Source: Chloroflexus aggregans DSM 9485
GTDB lineage: Bacteria; Chloroflexota; Chloroflexia; Chloroflexales; Chloroflexaceae
Assembly: GCF_000021945.1 (NCBI RefSeq)
Contig: NC_011831.1
Span: forward strand, 3,609,353-3,673,352
Length of the DNA: 64,000 nt
Reading direction: 5' to 3'
Shown: positions 36,983-46,617 of the stretch, piece after piece
How positions within the stretch are numbered: position 1 is the stretch's first letter
Layout: the number at the start of each line of letters is the position of its first letter
The notes under the pieces: model-generated
Seen by the model: the letters and a program-made list of their open reading frames with translations, nothing else
The model's database searches: none
Told to the model about the DNA's origin: nothing
Program-made: the position numbers and the translations under genes

Positions 36983-38437
36983 CTAGGGCGTTGGTGTAAG
37001 TGTAGGTATTGGTGTGCTTGGTGCCCTGATCGGTGTCGCAGTGGCCGGAGGTGCCCCCGGATTGGCCGGCAAGCCGGGCAACGGTGTGTCTGGGCGCCGG
37101 CAATCAGTTTGGCCCGGCAGACAAAGGAGCAACACCAAATCGTAGCGAATAAACTGGTTGCCAATATCACCGACATTCTTCACTTGAACGAAATAGAAGC
37201 CGTCAACTTTCGGTGAGAACTCAATTTGCGAATCGAGCGTATTTCCTCCCGGCATATCATCGTTGATATCGAGAATACTCACGCCATCACGATCGGCCAG
37301 CACCAACACCGTGTCGGCTCCTGCTTGGGTGTCACTGTTAACCGTATTTGGTCCACGATACCGCCGGGTATCGGTGTAGATCACATAACGTTTACCGGCC
37401 TTTGCAAAGAATGTCACCCAATCGGCATCACCGGTCGGACAAAGACGGCGATTTTCTTGTACCTCATTAGACGTGATTAAGCGTGCTTGCTCAGGCAACC
37501 CGTCTGGCTCAAATATATCCAGACATACCGCCTCGGCAGGCATCGGCGTTGGGCCATTGCTCTCATCGATCAAAACGATAACATACGAATAATCGTTGCC
37601 GCCTCTACCGGCAGTGTCACGTACTCGAATGTAATAGCTACCATCAGCCGGACTGCGGAACGTAATACGTGGCCGCGTATCACGTGGGTTAGGATTGGCC
37701 GGATCGCGGTTGTAGAAATCATCGTTAAAGGCCAATCGGTTAAGCTGGCTATCGAACAATTCAAGCGAGAGATCGATTCCCGGTTGCATTACCGGTATGT
37801 CAATGGTGTAAACCTTGCCTGCGACACCGCCAAAGTAGAGCCAATCCTCATCGCCGGTTGGACAAATCACGTGCTCTTGCGGAATCTGCACATCGATCCG
37901 CTTTGCTTGAGCCGGGATATTGTCAGGTTCAAAACCATCGGCACACACACCTCGTGCTAATGGGGTGGCGGTGGGAATAAGTGTTGGTGTCGGTGTAGCA
38001 GCGACAACTTGCACGATAATACGGAAAAGGGCCGTCACCGTGGGAGTACTGGTACGAAAAGCAAAAACATCAATGGTGTAGTTCCCCGGCGTTGCACTTG
38101 GCGGAATATCGAAGAAAAAGGTGAAGTTTTGCGTTGCATTCGCTGCGATAGAGATAGGTTGACCGGGCGAAATTGTAAAACCGCTCCAGCCGGTCGGCAG
38201 CGTTGCTGTGATCCCAAACGTATCGGACGCGCCACGATTTTGCAGGTTGGTATTAACCGAAAGCGAAACTTGACCGGCTTGACCGCTGACGGTTGCAGAC
38301 GTTGGTGTCCAAACGAAATCAATTGTTTGACCTAATGGTGCTGCAGTAGCCGGAAGTTGGGGTAGGGCTATCAGCACCATCAGCATTGTTAGACAGATTG
38401 TGATGGTGAGGTTGCGGAGTTTCACAGAGGTTTTCAT
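36983..38437 (-). CDS. Secreted protein with NEW3-like and two PPC-type beta domains
   Basis: 484 residues from the ATG at 38437 (GAGGGAG upstream). A signal peptide is evident: basic start, hydrophobic run ICLTMLMVLIAL and a probable ATA-A cleavage at about residue 33. A beta domain follows (about 35-145, NEW3-like: GWSGFTISPGQ...PPSATPGNYTI). Then come two bacterial pre-peptidase C-terminal-like repeats, each opening with EPD and containing CPTGD(E/A)DW, at about residues 170-295 and 305-445. The tail is Pro/Thr-rich. No enzyme domain is attached, so a cell-surface adhesive or structural role is likeliest. Confidence 0.75.
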   Translation of the reverse strand: MKTSVKLRNLTITICLTMLMVLIALPQLPATAAPLGQTIDFVWTPTSATVSGQAGQVSLSVNTNLQNRGASDTFGITATLPTGWSGFTISPGQPISIAANATQNFTFFFDIPPSATPGNYTIDVFAFRTSTPTVTALFRIIVQVVAATPTPTLIPTATPLARGVCADGFEPDNIPAQAKRIDVQIPQEHVICPTGDEDWLYFGGVAGKVYTIDIPVMQPGIDLSLELFDSQLNRLAFNDDFYNRDPANPNPRDTRPRITFRSPADGSYYIRVRDTAGRGGNDYSYVIVLIDESNGPTPMPAEAVCLDIFEPDGLPEQARLITSNEVQENRRLCPTGDADWVTFFAKAGKRYVIYTDTRRYRGPNTVNSDTQAGADTVLVLADRDGVSILDINDDMPGGNTLDSQIEFSPKVDGFYFVQVKNVGDIGNQFIRYDLVLLLCLPGQTDCRRPDTPLPGLPANPGAPPATATPIRAPSTPIPTLTPTP

Positions 38438-38684
38438 GCTGCTTGCTAGCTCCCTCTGCATACAGAGCGACGGATACGGCAGCATTATACGCTGCTGCTT
38501 GCTTCGATGTCAAACATTTTGGGTGTAAGAAGAATAGGATATAATTTAGATATAAAATATTGATGATTAAAGTATCTGTACCGCAGGTGAAGAGTTCGTT
38601 TCACGCAAAGAGCTATTGCTCAGCTACACTATACGATAGCGGGGAGTCGTTACCAAAAGCGCCAGCGCGGCGCAGGAGGGGGCT

Positions 38685-39002
38685 ATGAACATCGCAATCG
38701 AACTTGTTCAGAGCTGGCGCTTGCACGCTCGTATTCGTGAGCTTATCAATGAGCCGGGTGTGCAGCAGTTGATTATTCGGAATGAGAACGGCGACGATCT
38801 GATCGAGATAAAGGTCCCGGCGATGCTGGAAGGATCCACCATTCGTCCGATGTTGGCAGCCGTGAAGGCAATCGCTGATGAGTTGCCGCGGGTGACAATC
38901 GCAGTTGTCCGCAACCCTGAGCTTGCCCGCGCGGTGGGCGAAACCGATGAGGAGTTTGATCGAGCGATTGATGTGGTCGAGCCGGTGTTTGAGCGGTATT
39001 AG
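38685..39002 (+). CDS. Small uncharacterised alpha/beta protein (105 aa)
   Basis: I do not recognise the family. A strong GCAGGAGGGGG site precedes the ATG and a good terminator follows the stop, so this is a real single-gene unit. The protein looks soluble, with alternating predicted helices and strands: a helix (residues 8-25), strands around QQLIIRN and DLIEIKVP, a helix (55-68), VTIAVVRN, and an acidic C-terminal helix. The region upstream (38460-38660) is AT-rich and shared with the divergent PPC-protein gene; no convincing promoter pair stands out. Confidence 0.65.
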   Translation: MNIAIELVQSWRLHARIRELINEPGVQQLIIRNENGDDLIEIKVPAMLEGSTIRPMLAAVKAIADELPRVTIAVVRNPELARAVGETDEEFDRAIDVVEPVFERY

Positions 39003-39028
39003 GCTGAGGGTACGTTTTCTTCTATCAC

Positions 39029-39070
39029 AGCATCGCAGTGGTTACAATCACTGCGATGCTATTATTTTCA
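39029..39070 (+). terminator. Rho-independent terminator
   Basis: A 12-bp perfect stem AGCATCGCAGTG / CACTGCGATGCT with an 8-base loop, followed by ATTATTTTCA. It ends the 105-residue gene 26 bp after its stop and also faces the pseudogene at 39083. Confidence 0.85.
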
Positions 39071-39082
39071 ATTCCTGATGGA

Positions 39083-40317
39083 TTAGGTAAACCATCTGAG
39101 AAGGGGAAATGCATTTTCATAGGAGGCAAACCTTAACCACATTGGCAAACGCCAGCTTACCACAAACACAATGGCTGCGATCCAGGATAGAAGTGTATGT
39201 TGTTGGTGTACGTGTGAAATACGGTTTGGCGCTTCTTGGATAAGCCATATGAGCAGGAAGGTAAGACAAGTGACATGAATATTGATAAATCGGCCATAAT
39301 CTGCTGCAACAATCATTAGTGGAATGGTGGCTAGTAGCGACATTCCGCTGAAAATGATGATTGCTACCAATCCTCGCCGTGGTATACCTTGCCATAATCG
39401 ATATGAGGTAATAGCAATAACAATAGGGATGAAACTAATGAAACCGGTGATGAGGTAGACAACACTTGTTTCAGGGGTAGTGAATCGTCTAACAAACTCG
39501 ATACCCTGTTCGGTGCTTAGCTCTAAAAAAGAAATCGCCCCGAGCACTTCACCAAACATAATACAGTCCGGTGTGGGAATTGGTTGAATTGAGTCGCAAA
39601 TTGCACCGGTTACTTCTGCATTTACTTGGGGTGACCGAACGATGAAACCGCCGATTAATACCGCAGGTAGCAAGGCAATAGTTGTAGATCGTGATAACGG
39701 GCCAAAATACCGTTCGTAGATGATCGTAGCCGCAATAATATACGGTAAAAACAGCACTAACATCTCATGCGTCAGTACTACGACAATACTCGCTCCACCA
39801 ACCCATATTGGTAGAAATCGTAGTGATGTCTTTGATAGTCTCAAACGAAGAATGACCAGAAGGAGAATACTTTCTAATACTAGCTCTTTACGAACACCGA
39901 GGTGTGGCCATGAATAGAGTGAAATAAGAGAAATGCCGGCGAGAATAATAGCGTAAACGTTATAGGTGATAGCTCTGTTGTGCGGATGAGGTAATAGGTT
40001 AAGGTAAGAAATACGGCGAGAATGGTAGTCTGCACGAGAATAGTGAGTTGTACAGTTGGGATCGATAATCTCTGAGCGATCTGGAAGATGATTTCACCAA
40101 GTAATCCTCGTCTTACAAACCCACCTTAGTAATTAATCAACCATTCCCCGATAATCCATGGATGCGGGATCGGCTGTTACCACAGTAGGAAGCTTAAAAG
40201 GATCTGGGAAAAAAGGGGAATACTGACTAGACCAAATAATGTCAGTGTAAATGTTTTTCGTGATGATATACTGCGCTGAATACCATATACGGTTAATGTA
40301 TTGTGAGTTTGTTCCAT
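39083..40317 (-). pseudogene. Decayed polytopic membrane protein gene (two in-frame stops and one frameshift)
   Basis: Reading the minus strand from the ATG at 40317 gives MEQTHNTLTVYG and a first membrane segment ending FLLW, then a TAA. The same frame resumes as PHPWIIGEWLINY, another TAA, then GGFVRRGLLGEI and a membrane stretch to HSIHG. There a frame change is needed to continue with PHLGVRKELVLESIL and the last intact part, 253 codons from 39844 with about six membrane helices. The GGFVRRGLLGE motif is one I associate with polysaccharide-related polytopic proteins, but I cannot name the family. Three lesions mean no full-length product. Base composition is lower in GC than the neighbours. 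Confidence 0.7.
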
Positions 40318-40420
40318 GCCGACATCTCCGCCTTGTCGCTTCTCATCGCCTCGCTTGTAATCCTAAGCATGTACGTTACCGTAGTATTACCGGTAATCTC
40401 CTGGTGATGACCATCTACCG

Positions 40421-40450
40421 TTGGTTGTTTGACCACCGTAAGGGTATAAT
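40421..40450 (+). promoter_or_regulatory. Promoter region of the 206-residue unknown gene
   Basis: TTGGTT (40421-40426) and TATAAT (40445-40450) with an 18-bp spacer. A second candidate, an extended -10 TGG-TATACT, is at 40479-40487. A perfect 12-bp palindrome ATTACCGGTAAT at 40386-40397 lies just upstream. Confidence 0.5.
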
Positions 40451-40524
40451 AGCCTTGATCGCACTACGCATTTTGTTATGGTATACTGTTGTATGCACAA
40501 CGTGTGCTCAGTGAGGAGAAACCT

Positions 40525-41145
40525 ATGTCTAGCCATGCCCCCGCCGAACTCGATCTGGCGGTTGCTTCGTTAATTATGGTGCGACCTGACGAGGATCGCG
40601 AAGAGTACGAAAAACAGTACGAAAGTGTTGCCGCCGTGCAGGATCAACTGCGCGAGTATGGTATTGATATCGATCTGCTCGGCCAACCCGGCGTCGAGGT
40701 GTGGGAAGGTTCGATCGAGACGATGGGTGCGCTCTACCAGTTAGCCCGCATGGCGGCCCATCTCGAACGGGGCAACGATTTGGCCCCGATTATTGCTGAT
40801 GGCCCCGTCCTCGAAGAGGATCTCGATCGCGCGGTGACTGATGTTTGGGATGAACTGGTGCCGAGTCGCTATCGTCACCTGATCAATCTCCAGGGTATTA
40901 ATAGCTACTATCTGCCGGTTGATTTCGCCGATCCGATCTATCTGCCCTTTGAAGATGACGATGGCGAAGAGGATCAGGCGTTTTTTGGCTCGTCGGTGCA
41001 GTTGTTGCGTGAGTTGTCGGAATTGGCCCCGCAGTTGATCAAAGCCGGCGTTTCGCCTCGCTCTGATGCCTTCCGCTGCCTTGAGGCACTCCGCGAGGCT
41101 GCCGACCAGAGTGTGAAGTGCGGGCTGCCCGTCATCGTTTGGTAA
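40525..41145 (+). CDS. Uncharacterised acidic protein
   Basis: 206 residues from the ATG at 40525, with GAGGAG six bases upstream; the open frame continues to 40489 without support. It is strongly acidic (runs such as EDDDGEEDQA near residue 155) and predicted mostly helical and cytoplasmic. I see no known motif. The stop is 7 bp before miaB, so the two are probably cotranscribed. That link to tRNA modification is only positional. Confidence 0.7.
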   Translation: MSSHAPAELDLAVASLIMVRPDEDREEYEKQYESVAAVQDQLREYGIDIDLLGQPGVEVWEGSIETMGALYQLARMAAHLERGNDLAPIIADGPVLEEDLDRAVTDVWDELVPSRYRHLINLQGINSYYLPVDFADPIYLPFEDDDGEEDQAFFGSSVQLLRELSELAPQLIKAGVSPRSDAFRCLEALREAADQSVKCGLPVIVW

Positions 41146-41152
41146 AGGCTCC

Positions 41153-42532
41153 ATGCAGGACGTCATCTTTTTCGAGCAACCTACCCGCCCTGACCGTGAT
41201 CAGACGCCGCGTGAGCGGCGCTATTATGTATGGACGGTCGGTTGTCAAATGAATATCTCCGACTCAGAACGCCTTGAAGCGGCTTTGCAAGGTGTCGGCT
41301 ATAGCCCGGCTGCACGGCCCGAAGAGGCGAGCTTTATCGTCTTGAATTCATGCAGTGTACGCGCTTCTGCCGAAGAACGTATTCTCGGTAAGCTCGGCGA
41401 GTTGGTGCGGGTGAAGCGATCCTATCCCGATACCAAGATTGTGCTCTGGGGGTGTATGGTTGGCCCCAATAACCGCTCGATTTTCGCCGAGCAATTGCCG
41501 ATGGTCGATCATTTTGTCTCACCGTCGGCGGTCGATGAAGTGGTGGCGCTAGCTCCGAACCCGATCTATACCCTCGATGAACCGGCGCTGCCGGTGCGGG
41601 ATTGGAGCCGTCCACCGGTCTCGGTGCATGTGCCGATCCAGTATGGCTGCAATATGACATGCTCGTATTGCGTTATTCCACTCCGCCGAGGCCGTGAGCG
41701 CTCTCGCCCGTTGCCCGAAATCGTCGAGGAAGTACGTCGGATTGTCGCGCGTGGCGCTAAGGAGATTACGCTGCTCGGCCAGATTGTCGACTCTTGGGGG
41801 CACGACCTTCCCGGACGGCCTGAGCTGGCTGATTTGCTCGAAGCGGTTGATCCGATCCCCGGTCTGCTCCGGTTGCGGTTCCTCACCTCGCATCCGGCCT
41901 GGATGACCGACCGCTTGATCGAGACGGTGGCCCGCTTGCCGCGTTGTCAACCGGAAATCAATTTGCCGGTGCAGGCCGGTTCTGACCGCGTGCTGAAGCT
42001 GATGCGACGTGGCTATACGGTGGCCCGCTATAAGTCGCTGATCGCGAAGATCCGTGCCGCGATTCCGCATATCTCGCTGACCACCGATATTATCGTTGGT
42101 CATCCCGGTGAAACCGAAGAGGATTTTCGCCAGACGATGGAACTCTGCGCCGAAATCGGTTTTGATAAAGTGCATATCGCCGCTTTCTCGGCGCGCCCCG
42201 GAACTCTTGCCGCCGAGCAAGAGCAGGATCCGGCGCTGGCGGTGCCACCCGACGTTAAAGAGGAACGTCGCCGCCGTCTTGAACAGTTGCAAGAACAAAT
42301 TGCCACCGAGCGCATGGCTCGCTTCCTCGGTCAGACGGTTGAGGTGTTGGTTGAAGGTGAAAGCAAGGGAAAGTGGCGTGGCCGTACTCCCGGTAATCGG
42401 CTGGTCTTCTTTTCCCATCCTGCTGATCTGACCGGCCAGTTGGTCCCGGTCAAGATTACTGCTACCAGTCCATGGTCATTGCAAGGTGTGCCGTTGCTCG
42501 ACCAACAGGCCGAGATGGTTCAACCGCGCTAA
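41153..42532 (+). CDS. miaB: tRNA-2-methylthio-N6-dimethylallyladenosine synthase
   Basis: A radical-SAM methylthiotransferase that modifies A37 of tRNAs reading UNN codons. 459 residues in the canonical order: an N-terminal UPF0004 domain with GCQMNISDSERLE and the second and third cysteines (NSCSVRA, WGCMVG). The radical-SAM CxxxCxxC follows in YGCNMTCSYCVIP (about residues 162-174), then the C-terminal TRAM domain (from about 385). All six cluster cysteines are present. It follows the acidic unknown gene by 7 bp. Confidence 0.92.
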   Translation: MQDVIFFEQPTRPDRDQTPRERRYYVWTVGCQMNISDSERLEAALQGVGYSPAARPEEASFIVLNSCSVRASAEERILGKLGELVRVKRSYPDTKIVLWGCMVGPNNRSIFAEQLPMVDHFVSPSAVDEVVALAPNPIYTLDEPALPVRDWSRPPVSVHVPIQYGCNMTCSYCVIPLRRGRERSRPLPEIVEEVRRIVARGAKEITLLGQIVDSWGHDLPGRPELADLLEAVDPIPGLLRLRFLTSHPAWMTDRLIETVARLPRCQPEINLPVQAGSDRVLKLMRRGYTVARYKSLIAKIRAAIPHISLTTDIIVGHPGETEEDFRQTMELCAEIGFDKVHIAAFSARPGTLAAEQEQDPALAVPPDVKEERRRRLEQLQEQIATERMARFLGQTVEVLVEGESKGKWRGRTPGNRLVFFSHPADLTGQLVPVKITATSPWSLQGVPLLDQQAEMVQPR

Positions 42533-42641
42533 CCGAGTGGTCGCTCTCATCAGAGAGAATCACGCTGGCGTCGCTCGTGGTGCCAACGAGTGGCGGTCAA
42601 TGGGAGCGCTGTGTTATCACACCACTAGAGATGCAAGGAGT

Positions 42642-43490
42642 ATGACCTTGTCGAAGCAAGATGAAAAGTTGCGGATTCGCCGCCGTCTCCAAGAAAAAGC
42701 TATTGAACTGGCGGCGTTGAATCGCTGGCAAGAAGCGGCTGAGTTAAACCAACAGTTGCTGCGCGTGGTCGAAGATGCCGAGACGTATAATCGCCTCGGT
42801 AAGGCGCTATTTGAACTCGGTAAGTATGCCGAAAGTTATCGCGCGTATCAGAATGCGCTGCGCCTGAATGCATCGAATCCGATTGCCCGTAAAAATGTCG
42901 CTCGCCTTGAGTCGTTGTTGGCGCGTGGCATTACCGAAGCACCGGTTACGCGCTCGACGCGCCAGCAAGTTGATATGCGGATGTTCATTACCGAAACCGG
43001 CCGCACGGCGCTGACTTCACTGGTCGATGTGCAGCGTGGCCCCACCGTTGATGCACTTATTACCGGCGAGAAGGTTGAACTGCGCGTTGAGGGCAAGATG
43101 GTCTACGTCGTTGATCTCGACGGTAATCTGATCGGGCGTGTCGAACCTAAGCTGAGTCATCGGCTCGTTGAGCTGATAAACGGTGGGAATCGCTATCTCG
43201 CTGCCGTGGTTCAGGCTGACGCGCGCAATGTGCGGATCCTCATCCGCGAGATCTATCAGGATCCGAGCCAGCGCGGACGAGTCTCTTTTCCCGGCAAGTT
43301 TGGCGAAGGTGCGACTATTCTCTCTTCGTTCCGCTTTGATGAGTACGAAGATGTCCTCGACGAAGAAGAGTTGGTCGAAGAGCCGGAGACCCTTGACGAA
43401 GAATATATCGGCGGCGATGAGGAAGATGAAGTCGGTTTGGACGAAATCGATCAAGATATCGCCGACGATGATGATACGCTTGAAGAATAG
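42642..43490 (+). CDS. TPR protein with acidic tail
   Basis: 282 residues from the ATG at 42642 (AAGGAG four bases upstream); the frame is open back to 42486 inside miaB, which is unlikely. Two TPR-like helical pairs lie at about residues 20-90 (WQEAAELNQQLL, AETYNRLGKALFELGKYAESYRAY). A middle region at about 130-215 is predicted beta-rich (VELRVEGKMVYVVDLDGNLIG). The last 50 residues are almost entirely Asp/Glu. Unknown function; probably a cytoplasmic adaptor. A terminator follows. Confidence 0.72.
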   Translation: MTLSKQDEKLRIRRRLQEKAIELAALNRWQEAAELNQQLLRVVEDAETYNRLGKALFELGKYAESYRAYQNALRLNASNPIARKNVARLESLLARGITEAPVTRSTRQQVDMRMFITETGRTALTSLVDVQRGPTVDALITGEKVELRVEGKMVYVVDLDGNLIGRVEPKLSHRLVELINGGNRYLAAVVQADARNVRILIREIYQDPSQRGRVSFPGKFGEGATILSSFRFDEYEDVLDEEELVEEPETLDEEYIGGDEEDEVGLDEIDQDIADDDDTLEE

Positions 43491-43497
43491 TGCCTTG

Positions 43498-43530
43498 GCC
43501 GGTGAGTGGGTTTGTCGCTCGCTCGCCGGC
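43498..43530 (+). terminator. Terminator after the TPR gene
   Basis: GCCGGTGAG and CTCGCCGGC pair (9 bp, one G-T) around a 15-base loop, followed by TTCCCCTT. It starts 8 bp after the stop codon. The T-tract is poor. Confidence 0.55.
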
Positions 43531-43654
43531 TTCCCCTTGCGCTCACCCCTTTAGATCGCTATACTACCTCTAGCGATCTGATGATTCGCTAGCTTAATGT
43601 CTCTGCTAGCCTCAAGATATTACTTGCCCGGCGTTTCGGCAGAAAGGGTGAGTT

Positions 43655-45025
43655 ATGAACTTCCGTCTGCATGAAGTTAATCCGTCGGTAACGACGCCCG
43701 GCACACCGGCACAACAGATGCCGAATATTCCACCTCAGCCCGCCACCATCGCTGAAACAGGGCTGTCAATGGGATTCTTAACCGATCATATTCTGAAAGT
43801 AATCTATTTTTCCGGTGCAATTACCGGCCAGAAACTAGAAGAAACGGTGAAGCTCCCGTTTCTTGGCGTCATTGATAAGGTTCTCGAGTTTCTTAAACTG
43901 GAAGAGTATGTCGATATTATCGGGGCTGAGGGGGGGTTCAGCGAGCGCTCATTCCAGTATGTGATTACCGCTAAAGGTCGGAATAAAGTACACGAGGTGA
44001 TCGATCGTAATCAGTACGCCGGTCCGGCCCCGGTGCCGTTACAACAGTATGTCGAAGTGACGTTACGGCAGAGTATTGGCGAATTGGTGATCGATCAGGC
44101 AACCATCCGTAAAGCCTTTAGCCATCTGGTGGTGAGCGAGAAGATGCTTGACAAGATTGGCCCGGCCGCTAACTCTGCACGGTCACTCTTCCTCTATGGG
44201 CCGCCCGGTAATGGAAAGACGACCATTGCCGAAGGGATCGCCAATCTCCTTGGTGGCCTGGTCATTATTCCGTATGCTGTGGAAGTCGATGGGCAGATTA
44301 TCAAGGTCTTTGACCCTCTCAACCATCAGGTCGTACAGGTGAATGAAGTAGGGCACGCCGATATTCCACCTTCACCGTTTGGCGGACCTGCCGTGCCAAC
44401 AACCTATCCTGATGCGCGGTGGGTGGTGTGTAAGCGGCCCCGGGTGATGGTCGGTGGTGAACTGGAACTTGAACAGCTTGAATTGATCTTCGATCCGGTC
44501 TCGAAGGTCTATGAAGCGCCGTTTCAGATGAAGGCAAATGGTGGCCTCTTCCTGATCGACGACTTTGGCCGCCAGAAGTGCCGTCCGCAAGATTTGCTGA
44601 ACCGTTGGATTGTACCATTGGAGAAGAAAGTTGATTTTCTTGCTCTGCAAACCGGTAAGAAAATTCAGGTGCCGTTTGATGTCTTAATTGTCTTTTCTAC
44701 GAATCTCAATCCGAAAGATTTGGTTGATGACGCTTTCCTCCGGCGCATTCGTCATAAAATTGAAGTGCCAAACCCAACGCCAACCGAGTTTCGTGCTATT
44801 TTTCAATTGGTGTGTAAGAGTAAACGCATCCCATACAGTGATGATGGATTACGTTACCTCATTCAAGAGCATTATATGAAGGTTGGTCGTGAATTACGCG
44901 CTTGTCATCCTCGTGATCTTTGCGACCAAATTCTTGATGAAGCAAAATACCGTGGCATTCCGCCGACAATGTCACGCGAATTGATCGATCGTGCCTGCGA
45001 AGCGTATTTCGTCAAGCTCGGCTAA
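43655..45025 (+). CDS. AAA-type ATPase with N-terminal winged-helix-like region
   Basis: 456 residues. The first 30 are Pro-rich. About 35-110 form a winged-helix-like domain (GAITGQKLEETVKLPF... SFQYVITAKGR). The ATPase core has Walker A LYGPPGNGKTTIAEG (near residue 185), Walker B LFLIDDFG (near 297) and a sensor segment FSTNLNPKDL (near 348). The function is not known. The gene ends 15 bp before cpaF and the two form a clear pair, so a role in pilus or secretion assembly is the natural inference. Confidence 0.75.
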   Translation: MNFRLHEVNPSVTTPGTPAQQMPNIPPQPATIAETGLSMGFLTDHILKVIYFSGAITGQKLEETVKLPFLGVIDKVLEFLKLEEYVDIIGAEGGFSERSFQYVITAKGRNKVHEVIDRNQYAGPAPVPLQQYVEVTLRQSIGELVIDQATIRKAFSHLVVSEKMLDKIGPAANSARSLFLYGPPGNGKTTIAEGIANLLGGLVIIPYAVEVDGQIIKVFDPLNHQVVQVNEVGHADIPPSPFGGPAVPTTYPDARWVVCKRPRVMVGGELELEQLELIFDPVSKVYEAPFQMKANGGLFLIDDFGRQKCRPQDLLNRWIVPLEKKVDFLALQTGKKIQVPFDVLIVFSTNLNPKDLVDDAFLRRIRHKIEVPNPTPTEFRAIFQLVCKSKRIPYSDDGLRYLIQEHYMKVGRELRACHPRDLCDQILDEAKYRGIPPTMSRELIDRACEAYFVKLG

Positions 45026-45040
45026 GGAGGTTGTTGCGTT

Positions 45041-46504
45041 ATGTCACTGCTTAAACGTCTTACCGGTAGTCCGCCTCAGCCCGAGCCTGCTTCGGCTGTT
45101 GCCACCCCTTCTCCACCGGCAGCGTCTGCCGTGACCCCGGCTCCGGTCCCGCCTCCGCCGGTAGCTTCTACCCCGGCCCCGGCGCGTCCAACCGTCCAAG
45201 ATGCGACTCCGGCTAACGACCAGAAGCGGATGCTCGAACTGTCACTCTGGATCGTTGACCGTATTCAAGCGTCGCTCGGTAGCCAGACTGAATTAAAGCG
45301 TTCGCCAGACACCGAACGCCTATTGCAGGAACGGTTTGCGCGGATCTATCAGCAGGCTAATGTGAACCTTCCCGATCAAGATGTCAAGAAACTCTTCGCA
45401 ATGGTGTGCGATGAGTTGTTCGGTTTTGGCCCATTACAACCGTTGCTCGATGACGATAGTATTTCTGAGATTATGGTCAACGGGCCTCACAAAGTGTATA
45501 TCGAGCAGAAGGGTAAGCTGAAACTCTCGGATGTGCGGTTTGCCTCCGATGAGCACGTGATGAAAATAATCGACCGCATTATTCGTCCACTTGGTCGTCG
45601 TATCGACCGTAAGTGGCCAATGGTCGATGCCCGCTTACCCGATGGTTCGCGTGTTAATGCGATTATCCCGCCGTGTGCGATTGATGGGTCGACGATCACG
45701 ATTCGTAAGTTCTCGAAGAATAAGCTTAAGGTCGAAGACCTGATTCGCTTTGGTTCAATGACCGCCGAGATGGCCGAGTTCTTGCGCGCCTGCGTGGTCT
45801 CACGGTTGAATATTGTGGTGGCCGGTGGTACCGGTTCAGGTAAAACAACCTTGCTTAACGTGCTGTCGAACTTTATCCCTGAAGATGAGCGGATTATCAC
45901 GATTGAAGATAGTGCTGAGTTGCAGTTGGCTCAAGATCACGTGGTACGCCTCGAAGCAAAACCACCGGAGATCGATGGTTCTGGTCGGGTGACGATTCGT
46001 GATCTGGTGATTAACTCGCTGCGTATGCGCCCCGAACGGATCGTAATCGGTGAGTGTCGTGGTGGTGAGACCCTCGATATGCTACAGGCAATGAATACCG
46101 GTCATGACGGTTCACTCACTACCCTCCACGCCAATACGCCACGCGATGCAATCGCCCGTATGGAGACGATGTCGCTAATGGCCGGTATGGATATGCCGCT
46201 GCGCGTGATTCGTGAGCAGATTGCCTCGGCTATTGACCTGATCGTGCAGCAAACCCGGTTGGAAGACGGTTCACGTAAGGTAGCCTACATTACCGAAGTG
46301 CAGGGTATGGAGGGTGATACTGTTGTCTTGCAAGATATCTTTAAGCTGGAGATATTGGGCAAGACGCCGGAGGGCAAAATCATGGCCGAATTGCGTCCTA
46401 CCGGTGTCCGGCCTAAGTTTACGCCTCGCCTCGAGGCGCACGGCTTCAAGTTGCCGCCAAGTATCTTCGGTGCGCAAATTCCGGGTCAGCGTGGTCGGTT
46501 TTAG
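45041..46504 (+). CDS. cpaF: CpaF/TadA-family secretion ATPase
   Basis: 487 residues. A Pro/Ala-rich linker (about 12-65) precedes the N-terminal helical domain. The ATPase core shows Walker A GGTGSGKTTLLN, the Asp box TIEDSAELQL, Walker B ERIVIGECRGGE and the His box LTTLHANT. It powers assembly of Flp/Tad-type pili or a type II-like system at the cytoplasmic membrane. AAGGAGG lies upstream of the ATG. No tad/rcp pilin, TadB or TadC genes are in the window; only the AAA ATPase gene accompanies it, and a terminator follows. Confidence 0.88.
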   Translation: MSLLKRLTGSPPQPEPASAVATPSPPAASAVTPAPVPPPPVASTPAPARPTVQDATPANDQKRMLELSLWIVDRIQASLGSQTELKRSPDTERLLQERFARIYQQANVNLPDQDVKKLFAMVCDELFGFGPLQPLLDDDSISEIMVNGPHKVYIEQKGKLKLSDVRFASDEHVMKIIDRIIRPLGRRIDRKWPMVDARLPDGSRVNAIIPPCAIDGSTITIRKFSKNKLKVEDLIRFGSMTAEMAEFLRACVVSRLNIVVAGGTGSGKTTLLNVLSNFIPEDERIITIEDSAELQLAQDHVVRLEAKPPEIDGSGRVTIRDLVINSLRMRPERIVIGECRGGETLDMLQAMNTGHDGSLTTLHANTPRDAIARMETMSLMAGMDMPLRVIREQIASAIDLIVQQTRLEDGSRKVAYITEVQGMEGDTVVLQDIFKLEILGKTPEGKIMAELRPTGVRPKFTPRLEAHGFKLPPSIFGAQIPGQRGRF

Positions 46505-46523
46505 CGGGTGAACGTGTAATGTG

Positions 46524-46600
46524 ACGGTGCGAAGACGCTGAGCGTTGCGATAGGGGTGGCGATTAGCCCGCCGTATGCCCAGCTTCTTCGCACCGTTTTG
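46524..46600 (+). terminator. Terminator after cpaF
   Basis: A 12-bp perfect stem (ACGGTGCGAAGA / TCTTCGCACCGT) enclosing about 49 bases, then TTTTGTTG. The 3' arm ends just ahead of the next gene. The long loop is unusual and may fold further. Confidence 0.6.
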
Positions 46601-46617
46601 TTGTGTCTAGATGGGTG

